Assembly (NCBI RefSeq): GCF_920984665.1
Contig: NZ_CAKLBP010000002.1
Location: 186,001-250,000 of the forward strand
DNA: 64,000 nt
Direction of reading: 5' to 3'
Origin: Pedobacter sp. Leaf170
GTDB taxonomy: Bacteria > Bacteroidota > Bacteroidia > Sphingobacteriales > Sphingobacteriaceae
The stretch's first letter is position 1. Every line of letters begins with the position of its first letter. Shown here in pieces: positions 53,237 to 62,512 of this stretch. The position numbers were made by a program, and so were the translations under genes. Below the pieces are notes generated by a model. The model made no database searches. It worked only from the letters and a program-made list of their open reading frames with translations, and was not told the origin of the DNA.

Positions 53237-54472
53237 TTATGTGGTTGGGTTACTAGGTTTTGGTTTCTTTTTATGCCAAACCTTTTTCTTGCCATTATTT
53301 CTAGGGTGTTGTGGTCTTTTTTCTTCCACATGCGTTATTTCCATGCTTGCGATGTGCTCTGGCAAAACCATCCGTGGAACTTCTTTTTCAATCAGTTTTT
53401 CTATATTATCGAACTTGCGTTTATCTTTTCCGTTAACCAAAGTAATGGCGGTTCCTTTAGTCGCCGCTCTTGCTGTTCTTCCAATTCGGTGTACATAATC
53501 TGCCGGGTCGCCTGGTACATCATAATTGATAACCAAATCTACGCCTTCAACATCAATACCACGAGATAAAACATCAGTACCTATGATAATTGGAAGTCTT
53601 TTGTTTTTAAAGGCAAGCAAAATGTCTTCACGCTCTTTTTGATCTAAATCAGAGTGAAAAGCTTCAGCCTGGATTTTTAAACCTTTAAAAGTTTTGTATA
53701 AAGCCTTAACCTTATCTTTTGTAGAGGCAAAAATAATGGCGCTTTTATAGGTATCATCCTTAAAAATATCAGTTAATAAAGCCTGCTTTTGCTGGTCGTG
53801 AATGTTGTAAGCTTGTTGTGTAATACCTTCGGCAGGTTTGGCAATTGATATGGTAATTTGCTGCGGATTATTTAAAATGCTACCGGCCATTTTTCTAATC
53901 TTTGGAGCCATGGTAGCCGAAAACAATAGGGTTTGTCTTTTTTGCGGCAGGTAACTTACAATACGCATAATGTCATCGTAAAAACCCATATCCAGCATTC
54001 TATCAGCTTCATCTAATATTAAATGTTGCAAATGCTGTAGTTTTAAAACTCCTGAGGATAAATGTGCCATTAAGCGACCTGGCGTTGCTATTATAATATC
54101 AACACCATCACGCATGGAGCGTTTTTGTTGCTCGTAAGCCATGCCATCGCCACCACCATAAACCGCTAAAGAGCTAATATTTGTGAAATAAGCAAGTGCT
54201 TCTACCTGTAAATCAATTTGCTGGGCAAGCTCTCTGGTTGGCGCTAAAATTAAAGTATTGTTGTGTCTATCGGCAGCACGACTAATTTTATCCATTACCG
54301 GTAAAAGGTAACTTGCAGTTTTTCCGGTACCGGTTTGGGCACAGGCAATTAAGTCGTGATTATCTAAAATTACAGGAATGGCTTGTTCTTGTATTGGTGT
54401 AGCGCTTTTATACCCCATTGCCATAAGGCCTTCATGTAAGTCGGGGCTAAAGTTAAAGTCGTTAAAATTCAA
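53237..54472 (-). CDS. DEAD-box ATP-dependent RNA helicase
   Basis: A 411-residue RhlE-type helicase if translation starts at TTG 54472 (LNFNDFNFSPDL). Upstream ATGs at 54541-54544 would add 24 residues covering a promoter-like TACTTTTG, and are disfavoured. Motifs: Q-motif YKSATPIQEQAIP, Walker A ACAQTGTGKTASYLL, DEAD in LILDEADRMLDMGF, SAT in LLFSATMAPKI, and HRIGRTARA. The tail is basic (KVWHKKKPKPS). It unwinds RNA during ribosome assembly or decay; the exact role is unknown. Confidence 0.93.
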   Translation of the reverse strand: MNFNDFNFSPDLHEGLMAMGYKSATPIQEQAIPVILDNHDLIACAQTGTGKTASYLLPVMDKISRAADRHNNTLILAPTRELAQQIDLQVEALAYFTNISSLAVYGGGDGMAYEQQKRSMRDGVDIIIATPGRLMAHLSSGVLKLQHLQHLILDEADRMLDMGFYDDIMRIVSYLPQKRQTLLFSATMAPKIRKMAGSILNNPQQITISIAKPAEGITQQAYNIHDQQKQALLTDIFKDDTYKSAIIFASTKDKVKALYKTFKGLKIQAEAFHSDLDQKEREDILLAFKNKRLPIIIGTDVLSRGIDVEGVDLVINYDVPGDPADYVHRIGRTARAATKGTAITLVNGKDKRKFDNIEKLIEKEVPRMVLPEHIASMEITHVEEKRPQHPRNNGKKKVWHKKKPKPSNPTT

Positions 54473-54495
54473 TCTTTTATGTTTATGTATTTTAG

Positions 54496-54503
54496 CAAAA
54501 GTA
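54496..54503 (-). promoter_or_regulatory. Putative -7 element of the DEAD-box gene
   Basis: Minus strand TACTTTTG matches TAnnTTTG, with TTGC 19 bases upstream as a partial -33. A start site near 54489 would leave a 17-base leader before TTG 54472. Confidence 0.5.
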
Positions 54504-54580
54504 CCTGAAAATATGGCTAATAGCAAGCAAGATTTAAACATCACCTTGTGAAATAGTGATTTATGAAAATCAGGTTATAA

Positions 54581-54610
54581 AAAAACCTCAAGTTTTGGCT
54601 TGAGGTTTTT
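54581..54610 (-). terminator. Terminator of the second susD
   Basis: A perfect 12-bp stem AAAAACCTCAAG/CTTGAGGTTTTT with a 6-base loop, 7 bases after the susD stop on the minus strand. Confidence 0.93.
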
Positions 54611-54616
54611 AGTTTT

Positions 54617-55921
54617 TTAGAAAGCCGGATCGGCCGGTGTATTTGGATTGTTATCTCTTTCTTGGAAAGGATAAGGGAAGAAATTACGTTTTCTATCCGT
54701 AAGTGGCAAGCCAAATCTTCTCATATCTTCAAGTTTTAAACCAGAAGCATACAGTTCTATGCTGCGGTGTTTGTATATCAAATCCAATAATTGCTGTTGT
54801 GTATAAGTTCCGGTTAGGGCTGGTAAAGCAGCACCAACACCAAATGGATCAGCTGTAGAAACTTTCGTAACTACTTTATTCAATTCAGTTAAGGCATTAG
54901 GTAAATCTGGTGTTCTTGCATAAACTTCAGCCTTAATCAAAGTCATTTCTCCAGGTAAATAAATAGGGAAAGGCGTGGCTGTTGTAGCCGCAAAACCATT
55001 CATTCTTAAAGTTGCTGTGGGCGTTCCTTCCATTTTAGTATAGAAAACTAATCTTCTATCTGCTGCATCTGGCACATAAGTTCCTGTTAAACCTAAATTT
55101 GCATTTAAAGGTTGGAATACGTTATTTGACGCAATGATGGAAAATAGAATATTTGGAGAAGTTGCGTCGAACCTAAAAGAAGAAGCTGTTGTTAAAGTAA
55201 CTAAGTTTGCTTCTGTTAATGCCAAAGGATAGTTTCCAGAAAACAAAGCATAACGTGCTTTTAAAGCATGCAATGTGTTTACAATGCTAACATCGGCAGG
55301 TACATTGCTTGTAAAACCTGTAGAAATTGGGTTTGCTGCAATAACGGTTAAAGCGTTATCCAAAACTGAAATAGCTTTTGCAAAGCCCGCAGCACGGGTT
55401 ATAAATGCAACATTTTTTCCGGTTCCATCTGGAATGCGTTCCCAATATTGCGACATGTTTCCAATGGCTAATGCTTTAAATACGCTGGCATATCCGATTA
55501 ATCCGGCGGCATAACCTTTATCGCCTAAATTACCGGCATTTGTAATCACTAAATCGGCATCATATATAATTTTGTTTGCGCTTGTCCAGAGGTTGAATAA
55601 TATGGTATTTGTACCATCTACTGCGTTGCCACCAGTGCTTAATTGCAACTCCGGAATGTTACCGGCATTTAACAAAGCGAGTTCATTGGTTACAAAACCG
55701 TTAGCTGCGATTGAATTAAACATTACACCTGTTCTGTTTAGAGTGTAAACACGTTGCAAACCAATTGCAACAGCTGTTAAACCTTGTTGTGTTGTTAGTG
55801 CGACATCCGTTTTTGCTCTAGATGGATCTTGATATTCTTTTGTACAAGAAGATGAAAACAAAACCGCCGAAAGTGCAATACAGCTTATATATTTTGAGGT
55901 ATTATTTCGTAAATTTTTCAT
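54617..55921 (-). CDS. SusD/RagB-family nutrient-binding lipoprotein (second locus)
   Basis: A 434-residue lipoprotein. The lipobox is FSSSC (Cys26), then TKEYQDPSRAKTDVAL. TPR-like helices include the VFKALAIGNMSQYWERIP region. The C-terminal RagB segment has YLPGEMTLIKAEVYARTPDLPNAL, DLIYKHRSIELYASGLKLEDMRRF and a Pro-rich end. It is 18 bases after its susC gene. There is no sigma or FecR gene here, unlike the first locus. Shorter and more divergent than the first SusD. Confidence 0.92.
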   Translation of the reverse strand: MKNLRNNTSKYISCIALSAVLFSSSCTKEYQDPSRAKTDVALTTQQGLTAVAIGLQRVYTLNRTGVMFNSIAANGFVTNELALLNAGNIPELQLSTGGNAVDGTNTILFNLWTSANKIIYDADLVITNAGNLGDKGYAAGLIGYASVFKALAIGNMSQYWERIPDGTGKNVAFITRAAGFAKAISVLDNALTVIAANPISTGFTSNVPADVSIVNTLHALKARYALFSGNYPLALTEANLVTLTTASSFRFDATSPNILFSIIASNNVFQPLNANLGLTGTYVPDAADRRLVFYTKMEGTPTATLRMNGFAATTATPFPIYLPGEMTLIKAEVYARTPDLPNALTELNKVVTKVSTADPFGVGAALPALTGTYTQQQLLDLIYKHRSIELYASGLKLEDMRRFGLPLTDRKRNFFPYPFQERDNNPNTPADPAF

Positions 55922-55939
55922 AAATTTTTCTGCTGAAGA

Positions 55940-58900
55940 TTAAAATTTAACTTGTAAACCTAAACTGAAGGTTCTTGGGATTGGCACCGAACCAAAATCG
56001 ATATTTCTTAAAATAGTCGATTGTCCGCCGGAGTTTAATTCTGGATCGTAGCCTTTGTAATTATCCCACGAAACAAGATTTCTGCCGCTTAAGGTAACTG
56101 TTAAATCTCTCAGGTATTTTATTTTTCCGATGTTATAGCTCAATGAAACTTCTCTTAACTTAACAAAAGAACCATCATCAATTCTCCATTCTTCGGTAGC
56201 ATAAACGCCCGCTACATAACCACGTGGTAACTGGCCCAGTTGCTCTGCTTCGGCTACTTTACCATTACCCACACCTTGGCGGGTTCTCCAATCTGCATTC
56301 CAAACATCTCCACCCTGCACAGCATCTAACTGTATGTGTAAATTCAATTTTTTATAAGTAAAATCATTCACAAATGATGCTGTGTAATCTGGATTCGGGT
56401 CGCCCAAAACTTTACGTAATGTAGTTCCTGTTGGCAATCCATTTGCATCTCTTTGAGGTGTGAAACTTGTTGCTGAGTTTTGAATACCACGCTCTAACTG
56501 TGGAATACCTGCCGCATTGGTTAGTAAACTTCCATCTGCTTTGCGAGCGAAGAATGTTCCATAAAATACACCAATTGCTTCGCCATTAATGATGGCAACC
56601 GGAGCGCCAGGGTTTGTACTGAATAATCTTAAACCACCAACATCAAGCGCTTTATTTCTATTTCTGTTGAATACAAGTGTTGTATTCCAGGTAAAATCGT
56701 TTGATTTTAATGGTGTACCGTTTAACACAAGCTCAATACCTCTGTTTTGAAGCGAACCAATATTATCTAAGAAACTAGAAAATCCGGTAGATGGTGCGGT
56801 AACACTTGCAATTAATAAATCGCTAACTTTTTTGTTATACCAGTTAAATTGTAAGCCTAATCTGTTTTTAAAGAAAGACATATCAGTACCTAATTCTAAC
56901 TCACGCTGACGCTCAGGTTTAACATTTTCGTTTGCCAGTTGAGCGCTCGAGAATAGGGAAGCCCTGCCTAAAAACGATTGAGTTGAATAGGCGTTGATTC
57001 TATCGTAAGCGCCAATTCCGGTTAAGTTACCCGATTCTCCATAAGCAGCCCGGATTTTAAAAGTATCCCACCAGGAAGATACACCTAAGTTTTTCCAATA
57101 ATCTGCAGATGATAAAACATAACTTGCATTGCCTTTGAAATAGGTTTGTGTACGATTATCAGCACCAAATACGGTTGATTGATCGACTCTTACTGCGCCT
57201 GTTAAAAAGAAATGGTCTTTATACTTAAATGTTTGCTGCAAGTAACCACCCGTAACAGATAATTGTGTTCTGCCATCAACACTTGGCAGTTGTGTTGCTG
57301 CAGCGTTTACCGTTTCTATAAGTGGCGCTAAACCGCGTCCGTTAACCAATTGATAACGGGTTTGCTCATACTGAAATGAATAACCTAATTGTGTGGTCGA
57401 AGAAATTTTATCAGAAATTTTTCCCTGATAAGTTGCATTAATTTCGTTGTTGAACTGAAATGCATTGTTGCTTGCAGTACTGGCGTAGCCATTTAGTGTA
57501 CCATCTAAGCTAGCGCCACCACCAAAGAAATCTGGATTTACGTTGTAAGCAAATGGTGGAATATAAGTTGTTCCGTTTGCACCAGAATTATCTACACCTA
57601 ATAAAAAGTTTAAGGTTAGGTTTTTAACCGGATATAATTTTAAATTGGCGCTTGCAATAACACGATTTGTTTCCTGACGTTGTTTAATATCTTCTATTAC
57701 AGAAACTGGATTTACACGTCCGCGTTCGCCTACAGCTAATAAATTGCCGTTTGCATCTCTTGCAAAAATATCATGAAAATTGCCAATAATCGTTACCGAA
57801 TTCATTGGAGAGAAGAAGGAGTTTCCATCTGGTTTTTCATTTGCAGCGCTTCTGATGTAGTTTAAACCAGCACTTAATGAAGCCCACTCCGTAATTTTTT
57901 GATCTACATTTGCCCTTAAATTATACCTCGAAAAATCTGTGTTTTTAATAATACCTTGATTGGTAAAATAACTGGCAGATGTATAGAATTTGGTATTATC
58001 CGTTCCACCGCTTACAGAAACTGTATTGTCTGTTCCATAACCTGTTCTAAAAATATAATCCTGATAGTTATACCTTGTAACCGGTGTAGTATTGGTTAGG
58101 GCCGGCGTTAAAACATCTTGAGTTTGACTGTTAACAGAACCACCAAATTTTACCGGAGATTGATTTACCTCAACTTGTTTGCGTAACTCGCTAATGGTTA
58201 AACTCGTGTTAAAACTAACCTGAGCTTTTCCACTTGCACCTCTTTTGGTAAAAATTTGAATTACACCAGAGTTTGCTCTCGAACCATAAATGGCAGCAGC
58301 TGCAGCACCATTTAAAACTTCAATCCTGTCAATATCAGCCGGGTTAATATCAACCATTCTGTTTTGGCCAATGCTTCCAACAAAATTCCCACCATCGTAA
58401 TTGGCCGATGTATTGGTTACTCTTGTGGTAGAATTATTTACAATTACGCCATCAATAATGTATAATGGCTCTGATGATGAATTTACAGAGCTGATACCTC
58501 TTAACCTTACCGATAAACCGCCTGCAGGGTCGCCAGAGTTTTGACTGATTTGTGCACCAGCGGTTTTACCTTGTAAAGACGAAAGAACATTTCCGCTGCC
58601 TGCACGATTTAAATCATCGCCTTTCACGGTGCTTACATAACTTCCTAATTCTTTTCTGGTGGTTCCCTGAGATGTTCCGGTAACAATTACTTCGTCAAGC
58701 CCAACAGCATCGCCGGCAAGTGCTCCATTAACCTGAACCTGGTCTGCCGCACCTAAATCAAGGTTTTGAATGGATGTTTTAAAACCTACATAAGAAAATT
58801 GAATTTGATACTTACCTGCCGGAAGGTCGACTGTAAAATTATAACTTCCGTTTGCAGAAGTACTTGTGGCGAGGTTGGTATTTAAGATTTTTACAACTGC

Positions 58901-59059
58901 ACCAGGTATTGGTTCTTTGTTTGCAGCTTCTGTTACTTTTCCTGTAATGGTGTAACGCTTATTTTGCGCATTTGCCATTTCTGTGAGTAAAAGCAGCACA
59001 AAAGAGATCATCAAAATCGATAAAAATTTTGGCGACCATTTTAGGTAACTTTTTTCCAT
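55940..59059 (-). CDS. SusC/RagA-family TonB-linked outer membrane transporter (second locus)
   Basis: A 1039-residue protein with signal peptide about 1-31 (MANAQ). A CarboxypepD_reg-like domain covers about 35-120 (ITGKVTEAANKEPIPGAVVKI). DEVIVTGTSQG is the TonB-box-like segment, followed by a plug with VRLRGISSVN and PLYIIDGVIV, then the barrel ending in TFSLGLQVKF. It partners with the adjacent susD. It has its own promoter (59095-59124). Neighbouring amino-sugar genes make a GlcNAc- or MurNAc-containing oligosaccharide a possible substrate, but this is only proximity. Confidence 0.94.
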   Translation of the reverse strand: MEKSYLKWSPKFLSILMISFVLLLLTEMANAQNKRYTITGKVTEAANKEPIPGAVVKILNTNLATSTSANGSYNFTVDLPAGKYQIQFSYVGFKTSIQNLDLGAADQVQVNGALAGDAVGLDEVIVTGTSQGTTRKELGSYVSTVKGDDLNRAGSGNVLSSLQGKTAGAQISQNSGDPAGGLSVRLRGISSVNSSSEPLYIIDGVIVNNSTTRVTNTSANYDGGNFVGSIGQNRMVDINPADIDRIEVLNGAAAAAIYGSRANSGVIQIFTKRGASGKAQVSFNTSLTISELRKQVEVNQSPVKFGGSVNSQTQDVLTPALTNTTPVTRYNYQDYIFRTGYGTDNTVSVSGGTDNTKFYTSASYFTNQGIIKNTDFSRYNLRANVDQKITEWASLSAGLNYIRSAANEKPDGNSFFSPMNSVTIIGNFHDIFARDANGNLLAVGERGRVNPVSVIEDIKQRQETNRVIASANLKLYPVKNLTLNFLLGVDNSGANGTTYIPPFAYNVNPDFFGGGASLDGTLNGYASTASNNAFQFNNEINATYQGKISDKISSTTQLGYSFQYEQTRYQLVNGRGLAPLIETVNAAATQLPSVDGRTQLSVTGGYLQQTFKYKDHFFLTGAVRVDQSTVFGADNRTQTYFKGNASYVLSSADYWKNLGVSSWWDTFKIRAAYGESGNLTGIGAYDRINAYSTQSFLGRASLFSSAQLANENVKPERQRELELGTDMSFFKNRLGLQFNWYNKKVSDLLIASVTAPSTGFSSFLDNIGSLQNRGIELVLNGTPLKSNDFTWNTTLVFNRNRNKALDVGGLRLFSTNPGAPVAIINGEAIGVFYGTFFARKADGSLLTNAAGIPQLERGIQNSATSFTPQRDANGLPTGTTLRKVLGDPNPDYTASFVNDFTYKKLNLHIQLDAVQGGDVWNADWRTRQGVGNGKVAEAEQLGQLPRGYVAGVYATEEWRIDDGSFVKLREVSLSYNIGKIKYLRDLTVTLSGRNLVSWDNYKGYDPELNSGGQSTILRNIDFGSVPIPRTFSLGLQVKF

Positions 59060-59094
59060 AAAATTCGGGTTGTTGATTATAATTAGCTATCAAA

Positions 59095-59124
59095 CAAATT
59101 TAGCAAATTACAACACAAACCAAA
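59095..59124 (-). promoter_or_regulatory. Promoter of the second susC/susD operon
   Basis: Minus strand TTTG (59124-59121), 18 bases, TAAATTTG (59102-59095), 35 bases before the susC ATG. It lies in the 69-base gap after the anmK stop. Confidence 0.75.
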
Positions 59125-59128
59125 TTAT

Positions 59129-60325
59129 TTATTCCGGTAAGCTAATCTTTCCCATACAAACAGAAGGCACACCTTGTCTTTTGCCGAAGTTTATTGGTTT
59201 TCCGCAAAGGGTTTCGTTGGCCAAAACCGCAAAAAGAACAGCTTCTTTCGCATCTGGATTAATATTTAAATCATCAGTAGTTTTGAAAATTGCAAAAGTT
59301 AGTTTGCTTTTTAATAAGTTAACCAACAATGGATTATGCATGCCGCCACCGCTCATAAATAGGTGTATTGCTGCATTTTCATCAAAGCATTTTTTTATGG
59401 CATTTGCAATGGTTTCAGCAGAAAAATGGCACAGGGTTGCCATTACATCAGCTTTGCTAATATTTTGCGTTGCTGATTTTTCTTGGGCAGCATCTAAATA
59501 CTGTAGGTTAAACAATTCGGGTCCTGTGGTTTTAGGAAAATTTTCATTAAAAAAATCGCAATCCAGCAAAGCTGATAAAAGATCTGCATTTACATTTCCT
59601 GCAGATGAAACTTCAGCGTTTTTATCATAAAATTTATTAAAGTGCTGTTGCATATATTGGTCCATCAAAGTATTCCCAGGCCCGATATCCGTAGAGAAAA
59701 TTTCATCAGCCTTTAAACTTGCCGGTAAATAAGTAAAGTTAGAAATGCCACCAATGTTTAACATTACCCTGTTTTCGCCAGGTTTTGAAAACATTAGATA
59801 GTCGCCATAAACCGCTAAAGGCGCACCTTCCCCGCCTGCGGCGAGATGTTTTTGTCTAAAATCTGATAAGGTAATGATGCCGGTTTTTATGGCAATATGG
59901 TCACCATCGCCAATTTGTAATGTACCGTTTGGATATTCATTAAGCTTATGCAATGATTTTGGCGCATGAAATATAGTTTGCCCATGGCTGGCTATGAAAT
60001 CTATCTGATGGTTTTCGTAACCCCATTCGTTTAAAGCTGTGTTAATTAATTCGCTATGAACGTTGGCAATGTGTTCATTCATAAGGCAAACCAACTGCAA
60101 ATCAACTTCTTTTTTGGAGAAAATTGCTTTAATTTTCGCTCTGAATTCGTCAGTATAGTCGCCTGTTTTAAATTTTAAAATTTTAACATCAGTTTCAGCA
60201 CCCTGCCCTTTAATGCTGCAAAGTGCAATGTCTAATCCATCCATCGATGTACCACTCATTAAACCAATAATAAGTCTTTCGGCCTTATTTGCTTTTTCGT
60301 AGAGGTTTTTTATTTGAAGATTCAT
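59129..60325 (-). CDS. anmK: Anhydro-N-acetylmuramic acid kinase
   Basis: A 398-residue ASKHA-fold kinase that phosphorylates and hydrolyses 1,6-anhydro-MurNAc to MurNAc-6-phosphate during peptidoglycan recycling. Motifs are LIIGLMSGTSMDGLDIALC near residue 20, IASHGQTIFHAP, TLQIGDGDHIA, VSDFRQ-like (here LSDFRQKHLAAGGEGAPL), NIGGISNFTYLP, DIGPGNTLMD and FMSGGGMHNPLL. It diverges from nagB, sharing a regulatory region with a LacI-type palindrome. MurQ is not in the window. Confidence 0.96.
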   Translation of the reverse strand: MNLQIKNLYEKANKAERLIIGLMSGTSMDGLDIALCSIKGQGAETDVKILKFKTGDYTDEFRAKIKAIFSKKEVDLQLVCLMNEHIANVHSELINTALNEWGYENHQIDFIASHGQTIFHAPKSLHKLNEYPNGTLQIGDGDHIAIKTGIITLSDFRQKHLAAGGEGAPLAVYGDYLMFSKPGENRVMLNIGGISNFTYLPASLKADEIFSTDIGPGNTLMDQYMQQHFNKFYDKNAEVSSAGNVNADLLSALLDCDFFNENFPKTTGPELFNLQYLDAAQEKSATQNISKADVMATLCHFSAETIANAIKKCFDENAAIHLFMSGGGMHNPLLVNLLKSKLTFAIFKTTDDLNINPDAKEAVLFAVLANETLCGKPINFGKRQGVPSVCMGKISLPE

Positions 60326-60352
60326 AACAGATTAATTTTTATCAAAAACGAG

Positions 60353-60362
60353 CAAACGTTTG
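60353..60362. promoter_or_regulatory. LacI-type operator-like palindrome between anmK and nagB
   Basis: CAAACGTTTG is a perfect 10-bp palindrome with a central CG, the form of LacI/GalR-family half-sites. It is 28 bases from the anmK start and about 118 from nagB. No LacI-family gene is in the window. Confidence 0.55.
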
Positions 60363-60441
60363 TTTTATACCTTGAGCTAATATTATTTAAATACTTGCAA
60401 TAAAAGTAAAAAACCTTTATTAAATACCGCCTATATGTTAC

Positions 60442-60449
60442 TATCTTTA
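60442..60449 (+). promoter_or_regulatory. Putative -7 element of nagB
   Basis: TATCTTTA is one base from TAnnTTTG, 31 bases before the nagB ATG. No exact -33 TTTG; TTTA lies about 20 bases upstream. Confidence 0.35.
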
Positions 60450-60480
60450 CTGCTCCGTACATTAAAAACCATAACAAAAA

Positions 60481-62403
60481 ATGGCAAGATTAAATCTACT
60501 GGAGGAAACACGTTTCGAGAAACTCCCTGTGAGCGTGTTTGCAAATCCAAAAATTGCTTCTGTAAACGTTGCTCATCGCATCGCAAGTCTTATCAAGACA
60601 AAACAAGCAAACAACACACCTGCCGTACTGGGCTTAGCAACAGGTGTTACCCCAATTGCAGTTTACGCCGAACTGGTTAGATTGCATAAAGAAGAGGGTT
60701 TAAGTTTTAAAAACGTAATTACTTTTAATTTGGATGAGTATTATCCGATGCAGCCAAATGCGGCTCAAAGTTACGTTACGTTTATGAATGAAAACCTTTT
60801 CGATCACATTGATATCGATAAGAATAACGTTCATATACCTGATGGAACACTGCCATTGGAAGATATTCCGGCTTTCTGTTTGGATTATGAGAAGAAGATA
60901 GGGGATTTAGGTGGTTTAGACATACAAATTTTAGGTATTGGTCGTACTGGTCACATCGGTTTTAACGAACCTGGTTCTGCACCTAATTCAGGAACACGTT
61001 TGGTTACACTTGATGATTTAACACGCCGGGATGCTGCACGTGATTTTGGTGGAAAATCTTTTGTGCCAACAAAAGCCATAACCATGGGTATTGGCACAAT
61101 CTTTAAAGCCCGCGAAATTATTTTAATGGCTTGGAGCCGTAAAAAAGCTTCGATTATTAAAAAAGCTGTAGAGGGCGAAATCTCTGGCGAAGTTCCAGCA
61201 ACTTATCTTCAACTTTCGCAAAATGTTGAGTTTATTTTAGATGAACCAGCAGCATCAGCTTTAACTCGTTTCGATACACCTTGGCTGGTAAAAGATTGCA
61301 TCTGGACGGATTCGTTAATCCGAAAAGCAGTAATTTGGTTGGCTAATACCTTAAATAAACCAATTTTAAAGCTTACTGAAGACGATTACAATAATAACGG
61401 TATGGCACAATTGGCTACCGAAAAAGGGCCGGTTTACAATATCAACATTCATATTTTTAACAAATTACAACATACCATAACAGGCTGGCCAGGTGGAAAA
61501 CCAAATGCTGATGATTCTCAGCGCCCGGAAAGAGCCGAACCGGCAAAAAAACGTGTTATCATCTTTTCTCCGCATCCTGATGATGATGTAATCTCAATGG
61601 GAGGAACTTTTATCCGTCTGGTTGATCAGAAACATGATGTGCATGTGGCCTATCAAACATCGGGTAATACTGCAGTTTGGGATGATGATGCCTTACGTTT
61701 TGTAGAGTTTAATGTAGATTTTACTGAAAAGATGGGCATGGATAATGCTCACTTAAAGGATCTTTATCAAAGAATGAGAAAATTCATTGATCAGAAGAAA
61801 CCAAATCAGGTAGATACCCCAGAAATTCAAACAGTAAAAGGTTTAATTAGAAAAGGGGAGGCCATAGCGGGAGCAAGATATTGTGGTTTAGAGGATGATC
61901 ACATTCATTTTCAAGCGCTTCCGTTTTATGAAAGCGGTAAAAACCAGAAAAATCCGGTTACTCAATTAGATGTTGAACTTACAAAGGAGCTTTTGCAAAA
62001 GGTAAAACCTCAGCAGGTTTTTGCTGCCGGAGACTTTGAAGACCCACACGGAACGCATATTGTGTGTTTTAATATTATTTTAGCGGCTTTAACCGAGTTA
62101 CGCAAAACAGAAGATTGGGCAAAAGATTGCTGGTTGTGGATGTATCGTGGCGCTTGGCATGAGTTCGAAACACATGAAATAGAGATGGCCGTGCCGATTA
62201 GTCCGCAAGAACTGGAGCGCAAAAAATATGCAATTTTTAAACACCAAAGTCAGAAAGACAGAGCTGTTTTCCCTGGTGATGACGCAAGAGAATTTTGGCA
62301 AAGAGCTGAAGATCGTAACCGAGATACAGCCAAAGCTTACGATGCTTTAGGTTTAGCAGAATACGAAGCTATGGAAGCTTTTGTACGCTGGAAGTTTGAT
62401 TAA
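60481..62403 (+). CDS. nagB: Glucosamine-6-phosphate deaminase fused to a PIG-L-type deacetylase domain
   Basis: A 640-residue protein. The N-terminal half (about 20-280) is NagB, which converts glucosamine-6-phosphate to fructose-6-phosphate and ammonia: FNLDEYYPM, LGIGRTGHIGFNEPGS with the catalytic His and TMGIGTIFKAREI. The C-terminal half (about 350-625) is a LmbE/PIG-L zinc deacetylase: IIFSPHPDDDVISMGG near 360 and DFEDPHGTHIVCF near 520. PIG-L enzymes remove N-acetyl groups from GlcNAc derivatives. The fusion could make fructose-6-phosphate from GlcNAc-6-phosphate in one chain; known in Bacteroidota as long NagB, but the second activity is inferred. Confidence 0.93.
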   Translation: MARLNLLEETRFEKLPVSVFANPKIASVNVAHRIASLIKTKQANNTPAVLGLATGVTPIAVYAELVRLHKEEGLSFKNVITFNLDEYYPMQPNAAQSYVTFMNENLFDHIDIDKNNVHIPDGTLPLEDIPAFCLDYEKKIGDLGGLDIQILGIGRTGHIGFNEPGSAPNSGTRLVTLDDLTRRDAARDFGGKSFVPTKAITMGIGTIFKAREIILMAWSRKKASIIKKAVEGEISGEVPATYLQLSQNVEFILDEPAASALTRFDTPWLVKDCIWTDSLIRKAVIWLANTLNKPILKLTEDDYNNNGMAQLATEKGPVYNINIHIFNKLQHTITGWPGGKPNADDSQRPERAEPAKKRVIIFSPHPDDDVISMGGTFIRLVDQKHDVHVAYQTSGNTAVWDDDALRFVEFNVDFTEKMGMDNAHLKDLYQRMRKFIDQKKPNQVDTPEIQTVKGLIRKGEAIAGARYCGLEDDHIHFQALPFYESGKNQKNPVTQLDVELTKELLQKVKPQQVFAAGDFEDPHGTHIVCFNIILAALTELRKTEDWAKDCWLWMYRGAWHEFETHEIEMAVPISPQELERKKYAIFKHQSQKDRAVFPGDDAREFWQRAEDRNRDTAKAYDALGLAEYEAMEAFVRWKFD

Positions 62404-62441
62404 AGGTTTGATATAATCTTTTAAGCGTTTAGTATAACGCC

Positions 62442-62493
62442 ATAAACTTACGAAGTCTAATTTGCACATGCATATTAGACTTCGTAAGTTTAT
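62442..62493. repeat. Perfect 20-bp inverted repeat between nagB and the N-acetyltransferase gene
   Basis: ATAAACTTACGAAGTCTAAT pairs perfectly with its complement at 62474-62493 around a 12-base loop. No T tract follows, so it is not a normal terminator. It lies 39 bases past nagB and 20 bases before the next start. Confidence 0.88.
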
Positions 62494-62512
62494 ACCAAAC
62501 TAACCATCTGCA

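Noticed and set aside
59070..59630. Plus-strand ORF of 186 codons opposite anmK
   Set aside because: Entirely antisense to anmK with its catalytic motifs, so not a gene.
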